Assembly (NCBI GenBank): GCA_020809705.1
Contig: CP085833.1
Coordinates: forward strand, 62,001 to 126,000
Length of the DNA stretch: 64,000 nt
Direction of reading: 5' to 3'
DNA from: Calonectria ilicicola
Taxonomy: Eukaryota > Ascomycota > Sordariomycetes > Hypocreales > Nectriaceae
In this document: piece after piece, positions 33,502 through 44,274 of the stretch
Position numbering within the stretch: the stretch's first letter is position 1
Layout: the number at the start of each line of letters is the position of its first letter
Notes under the pieces: model-generated
What the model was told of the DNA's origin: nothing
Databases searched by the model: none
What the model saw: only the letters and a program-made list of their open reading frames with translations
Made by a program: the position numbers and the translations under genes

Positions 33502-34239
33502 ATATGTATTACTATTGAATCTAGTATTTGTACCAAAGGGCATCTGTGCCTCCGAGAAGGAGTAGATATTGACACTGATTCAGAAACAATAAAATGCGTA
33601 TAATAAGTTTCATACCCATTTTTTTTACAGTGGCTTGGAAAAAGCAAGGTCCTATATGACGTCCTTCTTTTGGTACTGCAACCTGTATTCAAGCTAAGGG
33701 TGGAGATAGATTCTCGCATCAAATTTTTCTTTTTTCATATTTTTCGTTTATGAAGGGCCCACTCACTTTCTCTCAACTATTCTCCGCTAAATATAATGAT
33801 AATGTGGGGCCCTCTTCTTTACACACTGCATGGCCTTCATGCGTTCTTACTCCTTGAAGTGGCCAGCCACACCGGATTCAAGAGATGCGAAATCGGTTAA
33901 TAAAAAGCCGTTGATCACACGACTTGTATCTCTAGCTACTCTTTGCCATCCCGCGGTCTTTCTAAATAGCACACGCCGGAATTATCCGCCGCGAATGTGG
34001 CCTGTGGATGTGTACATCACACTGCAAATTGGGCTCGGCCCGAGGTAAGCGAAAAGCGAACAAAGTTGAATATACCAACTGAATGTGCTTATTCGGTGCT
34101 ACAACATAGGTGAGAAATTAAATTAGTAGGGTATCCATATAGAACTCGTATGATCACCGGTTTCAAGCTCGATCTGAGGGATCATTTTTATCCACCGATT
34201 AAAGCAGCCTACTTACACAGTTGTACGCACTTATTAAAC
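33502..34239. promoter_or_regulatory. SDR 1 3' region and flavin monooxygenase promoter
   Basis: 738 nt. CTCGGCCCGAGG at 34034-34045, an 11-nt palindromic core about 200 nt upstream of the FMO start. Nothing else recognisable. Confidence 0.5.
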
Positions 34240-36327
34240 ATGTCTCAGACACACGTCATAGACTGGAACGACGAAGCTATTCGTCCTCCTGATGCCGATG
34301 CTAAGATAGGCTGGGCGGGCGTGTCTTTATCCCAAACCTGTGGCTACTATGGTCACATCAAGCGCGCGGTGCTTCCAACAAATTCGCAGCTCGGATTTCT
34401 CCCAGAATATTGCTCAGTTGATGCTGGTAGGATTGCTGGGGAGTTTTTAAATGCCTTCGGTAAGACTGTTGAGGCACAAGATGTTGATGCCAGCGTTGAA
34501 TACATCCACGAAAGTGGTTACTGGAAAGACGTCGAGCTCCTGACGTGGGACATCAGAGCCCTCCACGGGCACGATGAAATTCGCAATATGCTAAACGAGC
34601 GAATGCCCTTGACTGGCATTAAGAACATACGACTCAACCCTCAGGCTCCACCCAAAGTGGAAACCCTTGGCGAAGACCTCTCATTTATTTTGCTCCATTT
34701 CGAATTTGATTTCGCCCATGGCACTGGCATCGGAGTAGCTCGTCTCAGCCCGTTCATGGGCAAAACTGGGACTGCTGCTGAGTTGGCCGACTACAAATTA
34801 TGGAAGATATACACGATTGGTACCGCCATAGAAACGGTCCAAGGCTGGGATGCGGATCATGGCGATCAGATAAGGTATCAGCGTGGCAAGGTTCACGACC
34901 CTGCTGGGATGGCCCGGAGTTACCAACAAATTAGAGATGATGAGGTTGCTGGCAAAGAGGGATTCCAGCCGACGGTTGTAATCATCGGGGCTGGGCACAC
35001 TGGTCTCTCCCTAGCCGCCCGCTTCAAGGTCCTTGGGATACCGCACCTCATCATTGAAAAGGGGGATCGTGCGGGATACAGTTGGGCAAATCGATACGCC
35101 TCTTTATCCTTGCACGGTCCCACCTTTACCAATCATTTGCCATGTCTGCCTTTCCCAGATTGGTTCCCCGTGTTCCTGCCCACACAACAGTTGGCAAGGT
35201 TTTTGGAGAACTACGCTCAGATTATGGATCTCAATATCTGGACAAACTCCGTCTTGGATGGAGAAAGCGCTGTATATGACGAAGAAGAGGGTATGTGGAC
35301 ACTTTCCGTTAAGAGGGGAGATGGAACGATAAGTATCCTTCGCCCACGGCACTTGATGATTGCCACGGGAATTTCCGGGACTCTACCAAATATACCTGAT
35401 GTTCCTGGTATGATCGAGTTCGAACGGAATGGTGGCATAGTCACTCACTCATCCCGCCATCGTACAAAGTCAGAATGGAAAGGAAAGCGGGCGATTGTGG
35501 TTGGTGCCGCAACATCCGGCCATGACATCTCCTACGAACTGAGTGAGCATGGCTGTGAAGTTACCATGATTCAACGGAGCGCAACACATATTATGTCGGT
35601 GGAAAAGAGTGTGCGACATCTTTTTAAAGCCCGCGAGATGACCAATCGACGAGGCGGCCAACCGATAGATCTTGCGGATCAAGCCAATTTTTTAAAGCAC
35701 CCATATCCTGTCGAGTACGAAATCATGCCCCGAGGTCAGAAGATAGCTCGAGAAATTGATGGAGATCTGTTGCAGTCGCTTAGAAACGTTGGGTACCGTC
35801 TCCACGATGGCTACCACGGAGGCGGTGCTTACTCTATGTTCCCCTTTAACCAAGGAGGGTTTTACTGGGACACTGGATGTTGCAAGCTCATCGCCGACGG
35901 CAAGATAAAACTTGTGCACTCAGAGATCGAGCGATTTACCAAGGATGGTGTCATATACAAGGACGGTACCAGGCAAAATGCCGACATTGTCGTGTTTGCG
36001 ACCGGCTATATGAATTCGAAAAGTGCAATCCAGGCCCTTCTGGGGGATGAAATGGCCAAGAAGTGTCACGAACGGTGGGAAAAGGGGAATGCTTTTTTTC
36101 TGGGACCTGAAGGGGAATCTATCATCAACTACTGTCCACTTCCTCAAAAAGGGCTATATGCCATGTTCCATCAGTTTGCCTTCAGCAGGTTTCATTCAGC
36201 ACGCCTCGCACTCCGGATAAAGGCGGAAGAGCTAGGCATAGATGTCACCCCTTATGGGAATAAACCACTCGGGCCTCCCAGCACCGCGGCTGGTCAGCAG
36301 CCTCGTCCAGAGGGTGTTGAGCTCTAA
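34240..36327 (+). CDS. Flavin-containing monooxygenase with N-terminal NTF2-like region
   Basis: Intronless, 695 aa from the ATG at 34240 (AACATGTC context); an in-frame ATG at 34150 would add 30 residues. Residues about 70-230 include FLNAFGKTVEAQDVDASVEY and DIRALHGHDEIRNML, resembling the NTF2/SnoaL-like domain seen in front of some CzcO-type monooxygenases. The FAD motif is VVIIGAGHTGLSLAARF at about 275. The NADPH motif AIVVGAATSGHDISYEL follows the linker THSSRHR, which replaces the canonical FMO/BVMO fingerprint. ATGYMN near the C-terminus is the usual [AT]-T-G-[YF] segment. The family oxygenates nucleophilic atoms or, in some members, ketones. Here it may act as a fourth flavin oxygenase of the pathway or on an unrelated intermediate. 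Confidence 0.9.
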   Translation: MSQTHVIDWNDEAIRPPDADAKIGWAGVSLSQTCGYYGHIKRAVLPTNSQLGFLPEYCSVDAGRIAGEFLNAFGKTVEAQDVDASVEYIHESGYWKDVELLTWDIRALHGHDEIRNMLNERMPLTGIKNIRLNPQAPPKVETLGEDLSFILLHFEFDFAHGTGIGVARLSPFMGKTGTAAELADYKLWKIYTIGTAIETVQGWDADHGDQIRYQRGKVHDPAGMARSYQQIRDDEVAGKEGFQPTVVIIGAGHTGLSLAARFKVLGIPHLIIEKGDRAGYSWANRYASLSLHGPTFTNHLPCLPFPDWFPVFLPTQQLARFLENYAQIMDLNIWTNSVLDGESAVYDEEEGMWTLSVKRGDGTISILRPRHLMIATGISGTLPNIPDVPGMIEFERNGGIVTHSSRHRTKSEWKGKRAIVVGAATSGHDISYELSEHGCEVTMIQRSATHIMSVEKSVRHLFKAREMTNRRGGQPIDLADQANFLKHPYPVEYEIMPRGQKIAREIDGDLLQSLRNVGYRLHDGYHGGGAYSMFPFNQGGFYWDTGCCKLIADGKIKLVHSEIERFTKDGVIYKDGTRQNADIVVFATGYMNSKSAIQALLGDEMAKKCHERWEKGNAFFLGPEGESIINYCPLPQKGLYAMFHQFAFSRFHSARLALRIKAEELGIDVTPYGNKPLGPPSTAAGQQPRPEGVEL

Positions 36328-36955
36328 TTCATTTTCACCCTGCATTTCGACACGTTATTGAGCTGCCATTGATGTTGGAAAGTCTTATGCTCTTTTAGCG
36401 TGATGTAATTCACTACTTTGAAGGCCAAATGAATATATAAATACAAATAACAAGTTCCTGTGGCAGTTTACGCATTGTGATTAATCCTATGGCCCGCGAA
36501 TTTGGAGGTCGTTGTAAAACCTCATCATATCATCTAATCTATCATATCAAATTATCAATTATTTAATTACCTGAGACCAGTGATATTGCTTGCCATGGTG
36601 CGAGAGTGCCAATACTTACGAACTCGCTAAGCTAGGGAAACTCTTCCTGACTATATGGGAACAAAAGAAATGCCACCCATTAATCACTTGTTATTGAAGC
36701 AAATATTTCAGCTCTCGAGTTATCTGGAACCTGCAGCACAAATACTTTCATTTCTTTTGGTCATTTCAGACAGATTCTATGGACTGAAGCACATTCACTC
36801 GAAAAAGATCATACGATAAAGAAGCTGACAGCAGTAATGGCATTCAAACTTATTAAACAACTACAAATTTCGGGCCCAAAATCTCCCAACGAGTCAAACT
36901 CGGCCGTACAGAGGTTGCAACGGCGTGGACTGAAGTCTCAAAATGCCAATATCTC
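36328..36955. other. Convergent 3' intergenic region
   Basis: 628 nt between the FMO and SDR 2 3' ends. No CCTCGG element, repeat or credible ORF. Confidence 0.6.
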
Positions 36956-37757
36956 TCAACAGAACTCGCCGCCGTCGATGCGGTAAAGCTCTCCCGTAAC
37001 ATACGTGCTTTCTGGACCTAAGAGCCACGCAATGAGGTAGGCCACCTCGTCAGGCTCGCCGAACCGTCCCAGGATGGCATTGGGCGGAGGAGGGTTTCCT
37101 TTGACTTGGCTGTGGAACAATGGGGTCTTGGTCGGACCCGGGCCCACGGTATTGACTCTGATCCCACGATGGGCAAAGTCTCTAGCCGCGCATCGCGTAA
37201 GCCCTGTGAGAGCATGCTTGGAGGTTACGTAGGCGCTGCAGCCCGCTTCGCCACGACTACCATGGTTGGATGAGACATTGACGATACTGCCTCCATCTAC
37301 AAGATGCTTCAGCTCAGCTCGTAGGGAGTTCATTGTGCCTTTGAAGAAAGGTTAGTTATGCTACCATAGAATCATGGTTGTCCATCGTAATTGGCGCACC
37401 AGTAACATTGACACCCAAGACAAAATTCCAATCTTCATCCTCAAGTTCGGTGACGGGCGCTTTGCCAAATTGTTTTCCAATAACCCCGACGACGTTGGCG
37501 GCACCGTCCAGTTTTCCGAACTCGTTAACCGTACTCTCGATCCAATGTTCCACTTGCCCAGAATCCCGCACGTCCAGTGTTGTGACTAGAACCGGCCACT
37601 TGTTAGCCTTAAACTCGGTTTCCACCTCAGCAAGAGTCTTAGCATTTGTGTCAGCCAGAGATAATTTTGCGCCTCTGGAGGCAAGAACGCGTGCAGTAGC
37701 GAGTCCAATTCCCTGGCCGCCTGCAGTAACAGCAAAAACCTTGTCCTGAAGTGACAT
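36956..37757 (-). CDS. Short-chain dehydrogenase/reductase 2 (classical, FabG-like)
   Basis: Exons on the complement 37757-37400 and 37338-36956, giving 246 aa. VTAGGQGIGLATARVLASRG is the cofactor motif, with Gly-rich spacing and an Ala in place of the first Gly. LADTN holds the Asp that favours NAD(H). NVVGV, then the catalytic S-N-H-G ... YVTSK, and the end YVTGELYRIDGGEFC, complete the fold. Intron donor GTGCGC gives a clean join NVTG/TMNSLRAEL. It probably oxidises a hydroxyl or 3-hydroxyacyl intermediate; substrate unknown. Four CCTCGG elements lie upstream in a 1.1-kb region. Confidence 0.9.
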
Positions 37758-38877
37758 AATGACTATTCTGAAACTATATTCCCCTATTTGAAAGGTAAGG
37801 CAGCTGGCATACTGAGAAGTATTTATTATATAACAGAAGATTCTTGGGTTATAGTCTCTCAGAAATATCCTGAGGTCCGACTGGTATAGTCGCCGGCGAG
37901 GTCATGACCGAGGGTGCACGTTGCTGATATCCGGCCGGGGGCATTGAACCACCGGGTTTGTTGTATTTGGCACTGACCGAGGCCGTTATTGGTGATCTAC
38001 CACATTTCCAGGATAATGTGGGCCTAATAATTGAGGGAAAACATATCTGGGTTCGCCTGCTCACTGTTGACATGTCCAAGGTGGGTCACCTCGGGTTCCA
38101 AGGATGTCTCTAACGACCCTCGGTTCTCGATAATTCGGCCGAATGAGCGTTGGGAGCCAATTAAACCCATAGAACTGTATTTTGGCATGCATCTTGCATT
38201 TAGCAAGAACAATACGAAGGAAGGCACTGGCTTACACTTGCGTCGGCAAACTGATAACTGTACACTTGCAACAAGCGATGCCCCAGATCTCGGGGCATTC
38301 ATGACCATTCAAAGTTTATAGCTGCTCACTGACCAGCGCTTCCATGAAATCATAATGCCTGTGCCAAATGCGAAAGTAGCTGAGACTTTTCGCCCCTTGT
38401 AGTTTCTTTTCGTGGCTTAGCAAGATCCCGGTGACTGCATAGAAACAATAGATAGGGTTCGTCGAGTAAGTAGAGAGATTTCGGCGGTGGGCCCGAACTC
38501 ATGACCAGGATGCGTCACTCCAAGCTTGCTATGAATATAGATGCTAGGGCTAGAGTCCGGGGAGCATCTTGGCAGATGGCATGATAAAGAAGCGGCCAAG
38601 GCGGCGACGTTTAACTACGTTACCATGTTTATTTTCACCATTTGCAGTCTTCGAACAGATGGCTAGATGCTCGTTGAGCTGTAGAGCCCTAAGGCAAATG
38701 ACGATAGAGGCTTCGTAATTGAGCGGATCTGGAGCCATATCGGCATGTTAACTACTATATATGACGAGAAAGACAATCTCGGAATTTTACAAGCCCATAA
38801 AGAAAAGATTTTGTGGCTAGCTATATGGGACCTATCTAAAAGTTGGTCGAAAAACGACATTTCCTTGTGTTCTTCAT
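37758..38877. promoter_or_regulatory. SDR 2 promoter and thiolase 3' region
   Basis: 1,120 nt. Elements at 37908-37913, 37977-37982, 38089-38094 and 38118-38123, all within 370 nt of the SDR 2 start, and TTCGGCCGAA near 38134. The distal half (38330-38877) shows nothing recognisable. Confidence 0.5.
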
Positions 38878-40348
38878 TCATAAGTTGGCCTGGCCCTGAG
38901 CCTGAACCAGTTCCGCTGTTTCGCCAAGGGCAAAATCATTCCTATACTTTCTGCTCCTGACTTTTTCGGAGTCTTGGGTGCTGATACCCCGAGCCTCTAC
39001 AGCAGGATTATACCCCAACCAACTGTTCTTGGAAATATCGCTGTCACTGACCTTAAAGTTTGTCTGGCCATCAGCACGCTGATAGACATTGACAACCACA
39101 GCGCCACCAAGGCCGAGGTTGTGTTGAAGGGCCACATAGGTCTGATCTACGAGTCGGTTGTTGGCCCATCCACGCAGCTGCCAGGTCAGCTCAGCACATT
39201 GAGCCAAACCCGTGGCTCCGATAGGGTGACCCTTAGATATCAAGCCGCCTGAAGGATTAATCACCATTTTGCCTCCAAAAGTAATGTCTCCTTTTCGAAC
39301 CATCTCGTGGGCCTTTCCTGGCTTGCAAAAGCCCAGTGCGTCCAAGAGCAACATCTCATTTGTCGAAAAACAATCATGCAGTTCGCAGACCCGGACATCG
39401 CTCGCATCAAAACCAGCTTCGGTCAACGCAGCCTTCGCAGCTCTCTGCGACATATCATACCCAACCAGCTCTATAGCACTTGTCCCAAAGGTCTTTGGAG
39501 AGTCGGTTAGAAATGACTGCCCGGCCATCAGTATGGCCTGACCTCTCAGATGTGGCCGGGCATCCAGGAACCTCTTAGAGACAATGACAGCAGCTGCCGA
39601 TCCGTCACTAGTTGGGCTACATTGTAGCTTGGTCAGGGGAGAGTAGATGTTCGGCGAGTCCTGAATCTGCTTGAGAGAATACTCCTGCCGGAACTGAGCG
39701 TAAGGGTTACGCTGCGAATGCTCATGCGACACGCGGGCAATCTCAGCAAAATCTTCTTCTTTCGCGCCGTACCTGAAACACTGTTTAGTCCATATAGTGA
39801 CACAAAATAGGACAAAGCCTTCAGGTAGGAAAATTAAAAGGTGTAACTTACTTTTGCATATACTCACGGCCCGCATTTCCAAAATATTGCGCCGTCAAAG
39901 GAGCGTTCGCAGGCTCGGCTAACTCGTGCATCTTAGCGGCAAAGCGGCCACTTGAACTTGGTCTGTCATCCCAAACACTCTTGAGGCTCCCTGGCTTCAT
40001 TTTCTCAAATCCAACTACAAGGACGCAGTCGGCTCTTCCGCTTTGCACAAGTGTACGGGCCAAGTACAGCCCTACTGAGCCTGTCGCGCACGCATTGCTC
40101 GTGTTGATAATGGGAATAGATGACATGCCAAACTGATAGAAGACACGCTGGCCCGAAGTTGAATCACCATATGCGAAGCAGGCCACGCCATGCTCAACAT
40201 CGTCATAGTTAATTTGGGCGTCTAGCATGGCCTTGATGCCAGCCTCGTAGCCCATGTCAGGATACTCGCGCAGACCTCGGGGCTTGATGAACTTGGTCAT
40301 GCCAACGCCAAGAACGTAGGCCTGGTGGGAAGGTGATGAGCTTTGCAT
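38878..40348 (-). CDS. SCP2/SCPx-type thiolase
   Basis: Exons on the complement 40348-39852 and 39772-38878, giving 463 aa. The catalytic-Cys region is INTSNACATGSVGLYLAR. Later motifs are HDCFSTNEML, NPSGGLISKGHPIGATGLAQ and QHNLGLGGAVVV, the SCPx thiolase set that cleaves (often 2-methyl-branched) 3-oxoacyl-CoA. No SCP2 lipid-binding domain follows. The last residues QANL resemble the ANL-type weak PTS1 known for some peroxisomal proteins, consistent with work beside MFE-2. Preference of this family for branched-chain 3-oxoacyl-CoA fits a methyl-branched substrate for the whole island (family knowledge plus inference). Confidence 0.93.
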
Positions 40349-41318
40349 GGTTTATTCGATGGAAACTACGGGTTGAATTCAAAAAGTGATGTGAATACGG
40401 CATCGAAAACAGACAAAGGGCCGTTTTCTATCTGTTCACATGGATTTAAATTCAACCCATTTCACTGATTTGAGTTAAAGATATCAAACATGATTTCCAA
40501 TGCTTCCGAAATGATTGAAAATAATATTATTGGGTTGAACCGTCGCCCGAGGTGAAGAAGCTGTCAAATCTATCTCTACAAGAGTGACCTCGGAAAGCAC
40601 GCAGATCCCACTCACGTATTGTGAAAGGCCTCGGCTATTACATCTTAGTTTACCGTGAATATCAGTCAGTAGCGCAGTGATTTTTAATGATTATCGAGTT
40701 AATTATTGGTGAAAAACATGTTAGAGTACGCTCTATAGACTTATTTCGGTGTTCTTACTTTCGGATTTAGGCCGCTGCCTTCCGTATAGGATTTCTGTGC
40801 ATCAAAGTTTTCATTTTATGTTGCCTCTGGGTTTCATATGTAGCTCAAGGTCAATTTTACCCAGAGATTTCAATGTCTATTTCGCGGTATACCCGTGAGC
40901 TTATCGGACTCTTCATTTACGTAAAGGAAGAAAATAACGATGAATTTCACAAAATACCATAGTTTCATTCTATGGAGCCAAGTTAAACCTGCATTCAATA
41001 CGATCCGAGTAGATACAGTCAAAACAACGTTCAATGTTTATATTCTGTTTCCTTTTCCATGCTTCTTTCTCATCCTTTTTGTTCTTTCATATTTCTGTTC
41101 ATTTACCCCGTCAAGCTGATCATCCATTGCTTCGCGACGGCGTTTAGAGTCGTAAATAGTGGTCAAAAGTTATAATTGATCATTTTATCAGAGCCCGAAC
41201 ATGAGAAAACAACTTCTCCATTTCTTTAACGCAGTTCTGTTGATCAATGAACCTTCCCTCAGCACAATTGTAGCCTTCAGGTTCGCGTCCCCACAGCGAC
41301 CTACTTACTACTTTTAGT
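40349..41318. promoter_or_regulatory. Thiolase promoter and regulator 2 3' region
   Basis: 970 nt. Three elements close together at 40547-40552, 40588-40593 and 40629-40634, 200-290 nt upstream of the thiolase ATG and spaced 41 nt apart. The distal part is AT-rich with no ORF. Confidence 0.55.
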
Positions 41319-43948
41319 TTACATCACACGCAAGGCCTTAGGGAAATCAATTTCGGAAGGTAAGCAGCCGTGGGAAAGTGAAAACTCTATCGTAAGGACG
41401 ATTCGAAGATATTTGTTAGGCTCAGACCTCAGAATGGTCGTCCAAATATTAGTGACGGTGTCCATAGGAGTCAGTTCCCAAATCGAATCCAAATCAGAAA
41501 AGTCCATGCCATCTAAGTTTTTGTTTTCGGCTTCAGGCAACTCCAATTTCTCGTTGGTCTTTATGTAGTTCGCTATTTTCTCCATTCGTTGAAGCTTATC
41601 GTCGGTGCCTTCATAAAGGCTTTTAAATCCATTCATAAGGTCTTTGTACGTCGTATTTTGCAAGTGTAATTTGGGAAGTTCTTGGGTGGACCGAATCAGG
41701 TTCATATCTAGCAGGTGCCAGACGAATGGCGCTGCTGAAAGTTCAATGCTGATGAGGGTCAATTCGATAGTTCAAACCTATTTTTTAACCATTCTAACTC
41801 ACAACGTATTCGGCAAATATCTTGAAAGTCCAAGTTGTTCAAGCTCAGATGTATCTTGATTTATGCTATCAAGAGACCGATTTAATACCTCTTGGGTTGC
41901 CAGTTGATGGTCCTCTTGACTGTTCTTTGCATTCAATGAGATGGTAGCCAATAGTATCCTCTTGCTTAAGTATACCTTTGCCGTGCTATATCTAGTGAGC
42001 CTCGACTTCAGAAAATAATATGTGATATATATCTGTCGTTCAGCTTACTTGCAGTAAATATATGCCATATTCGTAAACAGAATTAGTGACTTATGTGCGC
42101 CGGACATGTTGATTGCGATGCAAAACCGCGATGAAGCCCTTTCATACCATCGATCCAGTTCCGATATCAATATTTCAAAACTTCGAATATCGCGATGAGT
42201 AAATTGTAGATTCGTGGGCTTGGGAGGATAAAGTGCCGTAAGTACCCCATTTAGAACAACTGCAAGCTCACAAAGCATGCCCATGAGTTGTGCCAGGAAG
42301 TATTTGGTTTCTTTATCGTACACTCGTGAACTGTGTGATTCGCTACCAAGAACAGCTTCGTCGATCCCAGTTCTTGTGAAGTCGAAGTCCGAGGGCCTAA
42401 TCTGTAACGGCTGGCTTAAAGCAAGCGCCATGATCCTATCTCGCAGGATGCAGCACCACCAAAGCCGTTTTAGCTCGTCTCTTTCTCTAGAGTTGTTTTG
42501 CGCGAGAAAATATTCATGTGCATTGGCAGCTTTGGCATGATGAATAGCAGTCGTCAGCCAATATATATTAACTCGATCTCTCAGTGATGCCGCTTGGTAC
42601 GTCAGCATTAAACAAACTTGAGACTTCGTGACATGTTCTGCGCATGGAGAAAGATCATAAAGCATCTATCACGATTTTATGTGAGACTAAGATGTTTGAA
42701 AATGGTTTATGAATATGGTCACAAACCTTTGCTTTCTTGTAAAATTGAGACCGAGCTTCTTGAACAGAGGAAAACCCAAGATGGGCTAGAGTCTCCAGAG
42801 ATACATACTAAGCTCGATAATCAGATTTCTTCTTTGTCCAATTGCAAAAGAATCATCAAAGATCAGAAACTGTCCATCAGTTTCAAGCAATAGCTGGTAG
42901 ATTTGACTTACAGCACATCCTAAAAAGATCATGGCATGCAGTAATAATAATGACAAGCACTGGGACCTCTCAGAATCCTGTCTCTGGTTCGAATACAAGT
43001 TCCAGAATCTTTTCTCGTCAACTAGGGGGATAATCGGGTGGATGTGTAGGAAATATTGCTGAAGAAATTCATCGAGGACGCATCTAGTTGGGAGATGAAG
43101 GCACCCCTGGTCTTCTAAAAATGCCGCACTAACTTGGTCCAGCGACCAAAGAGACTTCATCTCAACAAATTGATACGTTGAAAATATAATGAATCCATTG
43201 CTTCGTCGAGGTAGAGTTCTCCTTTTGGCGAAATTCACAAAATTAGACTCATTGTTTATCATTGAATCGTTATTCTCTCCGGATGATATTTCAGAAAGTG
43301 ACGGAAACCAAAGTGAATCATTATTTATAGGATTACTTCTTTTGGATAAAATTGAACCTGGGTGCTGTGATAGTTGTAGGTCGTCGTATATTGGGGAGCC
43401 TCCTGATGGTTGGTCTGCAAAGCGATCAAGTTCTTCAGAGTGAAATCCATCCATCGGACCAGCGAGAACAGTCTCCAGATTCCATGAAAGATTTTGATCC
43501 GGATCTGCGAGCTCGGGACGTGCCGATTTACCTTTATCTAGGGATTTTAGTGGACTGGTGGGAAGCTCGATGATGCTTTCAGTGCATTTCACATTAGATT
43601 CCCTATCAGCGAATTCAAAGTCAGCACTAAATACAGTTTACGCAGTTACCGTTGGTAAATCCCAGATCATATTATAAGATCTTACCACTTTCTTGCTCGA
43701 GGCTTCAAAAAGCAGTGTTGATCATCCAGTTTGCAGTTGTTACAGGGCAAACCAGCCAAGTCAGCATCACATCGGACCTTGCGGACTCTGCATGGAATGC
43801 ATGCTTGCCGAGCCCTTTTGCGATTCGTGCGGCTACTTGGGCCGATGTCCTGACCTTTTGTTCTTGTTCGGATGGAATTATTCTTTGGGATGGAGGTTTT
43901 ATCCATTCCATCAGAAAGGTGGGAGGTAAAATCATCAGCTTCAAACAT
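41319..43948 (-). CDS. Zn2Cys6 transcription factor 2
   Basis: Six exons on the complement: 43948-43686, 43602-42912, 42807-42727, 42665-42049, 41991-41803 and 41748-41319, giving 756 aa. The zinc cluster at about residues 50-79 reads ACIPCRVRKVRCD...C-x2-C-x6-C, spacing close to regulator 1. A Ser/Asn-rich linker follows. The middle homology region then shows LHIHPIIPLVDEKRFW, LGCAYVSLETLAHLGF and LKRLWWCCILRDRIMALALS. The 104-nt intron at 42808-42911 was set by restoring the expected LGCA/YVSLETL and EARSQFYKKAK segments. One CCGAGG at 44194 lies in its own promoter, allowing auto- or cross-regulation. Confidence 0.88.
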
Positions 43949-44274
43949 TGCGTCCTCTTTCGCTTGCCAACGCGCTCTGAAATGAATGAAGCCAAAATAT
44001 ACACTTCTGAGATTAACTTGACAGTACAGGCAATCCTAATATGAAGCCGATCAAATCCAACGAATCCGTAGACAGGCGCAGAGACAGGTACAGGTCAATT
44101 AACCACTTTGGTCCATTTTTTGTGGAGACAGTTATGCCGCAAATGTGGCGTTTTGCTCATTACCGGTCGGACCGAACTTGATTTCGGTCTTGGCCGAGGC
44201 ATCGGACATGATCTCCGCACAGGGAGCTGGAGCGGAGACCTGAGCAAAATTTCTGAATGTCTCCAAAATTTAAA
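43949..44274. promoter_or_regulatory. Regulator 2 promoter
   Basis: 326 nt between the SDR 3 3' end and the regulator 2 start. GCCGAGG at 44193-44199 and TCGGACCGA at 44167-44175. This is the last CCTCGG-type site of the left unit. Confidence 0.5.

Noticed and set aside
36956..37757. SDR 2 as two separate small genes
   Set aside because: A single 61-nt intron at 37339-37399 joins them in frame into one normal 246-residue SDR.
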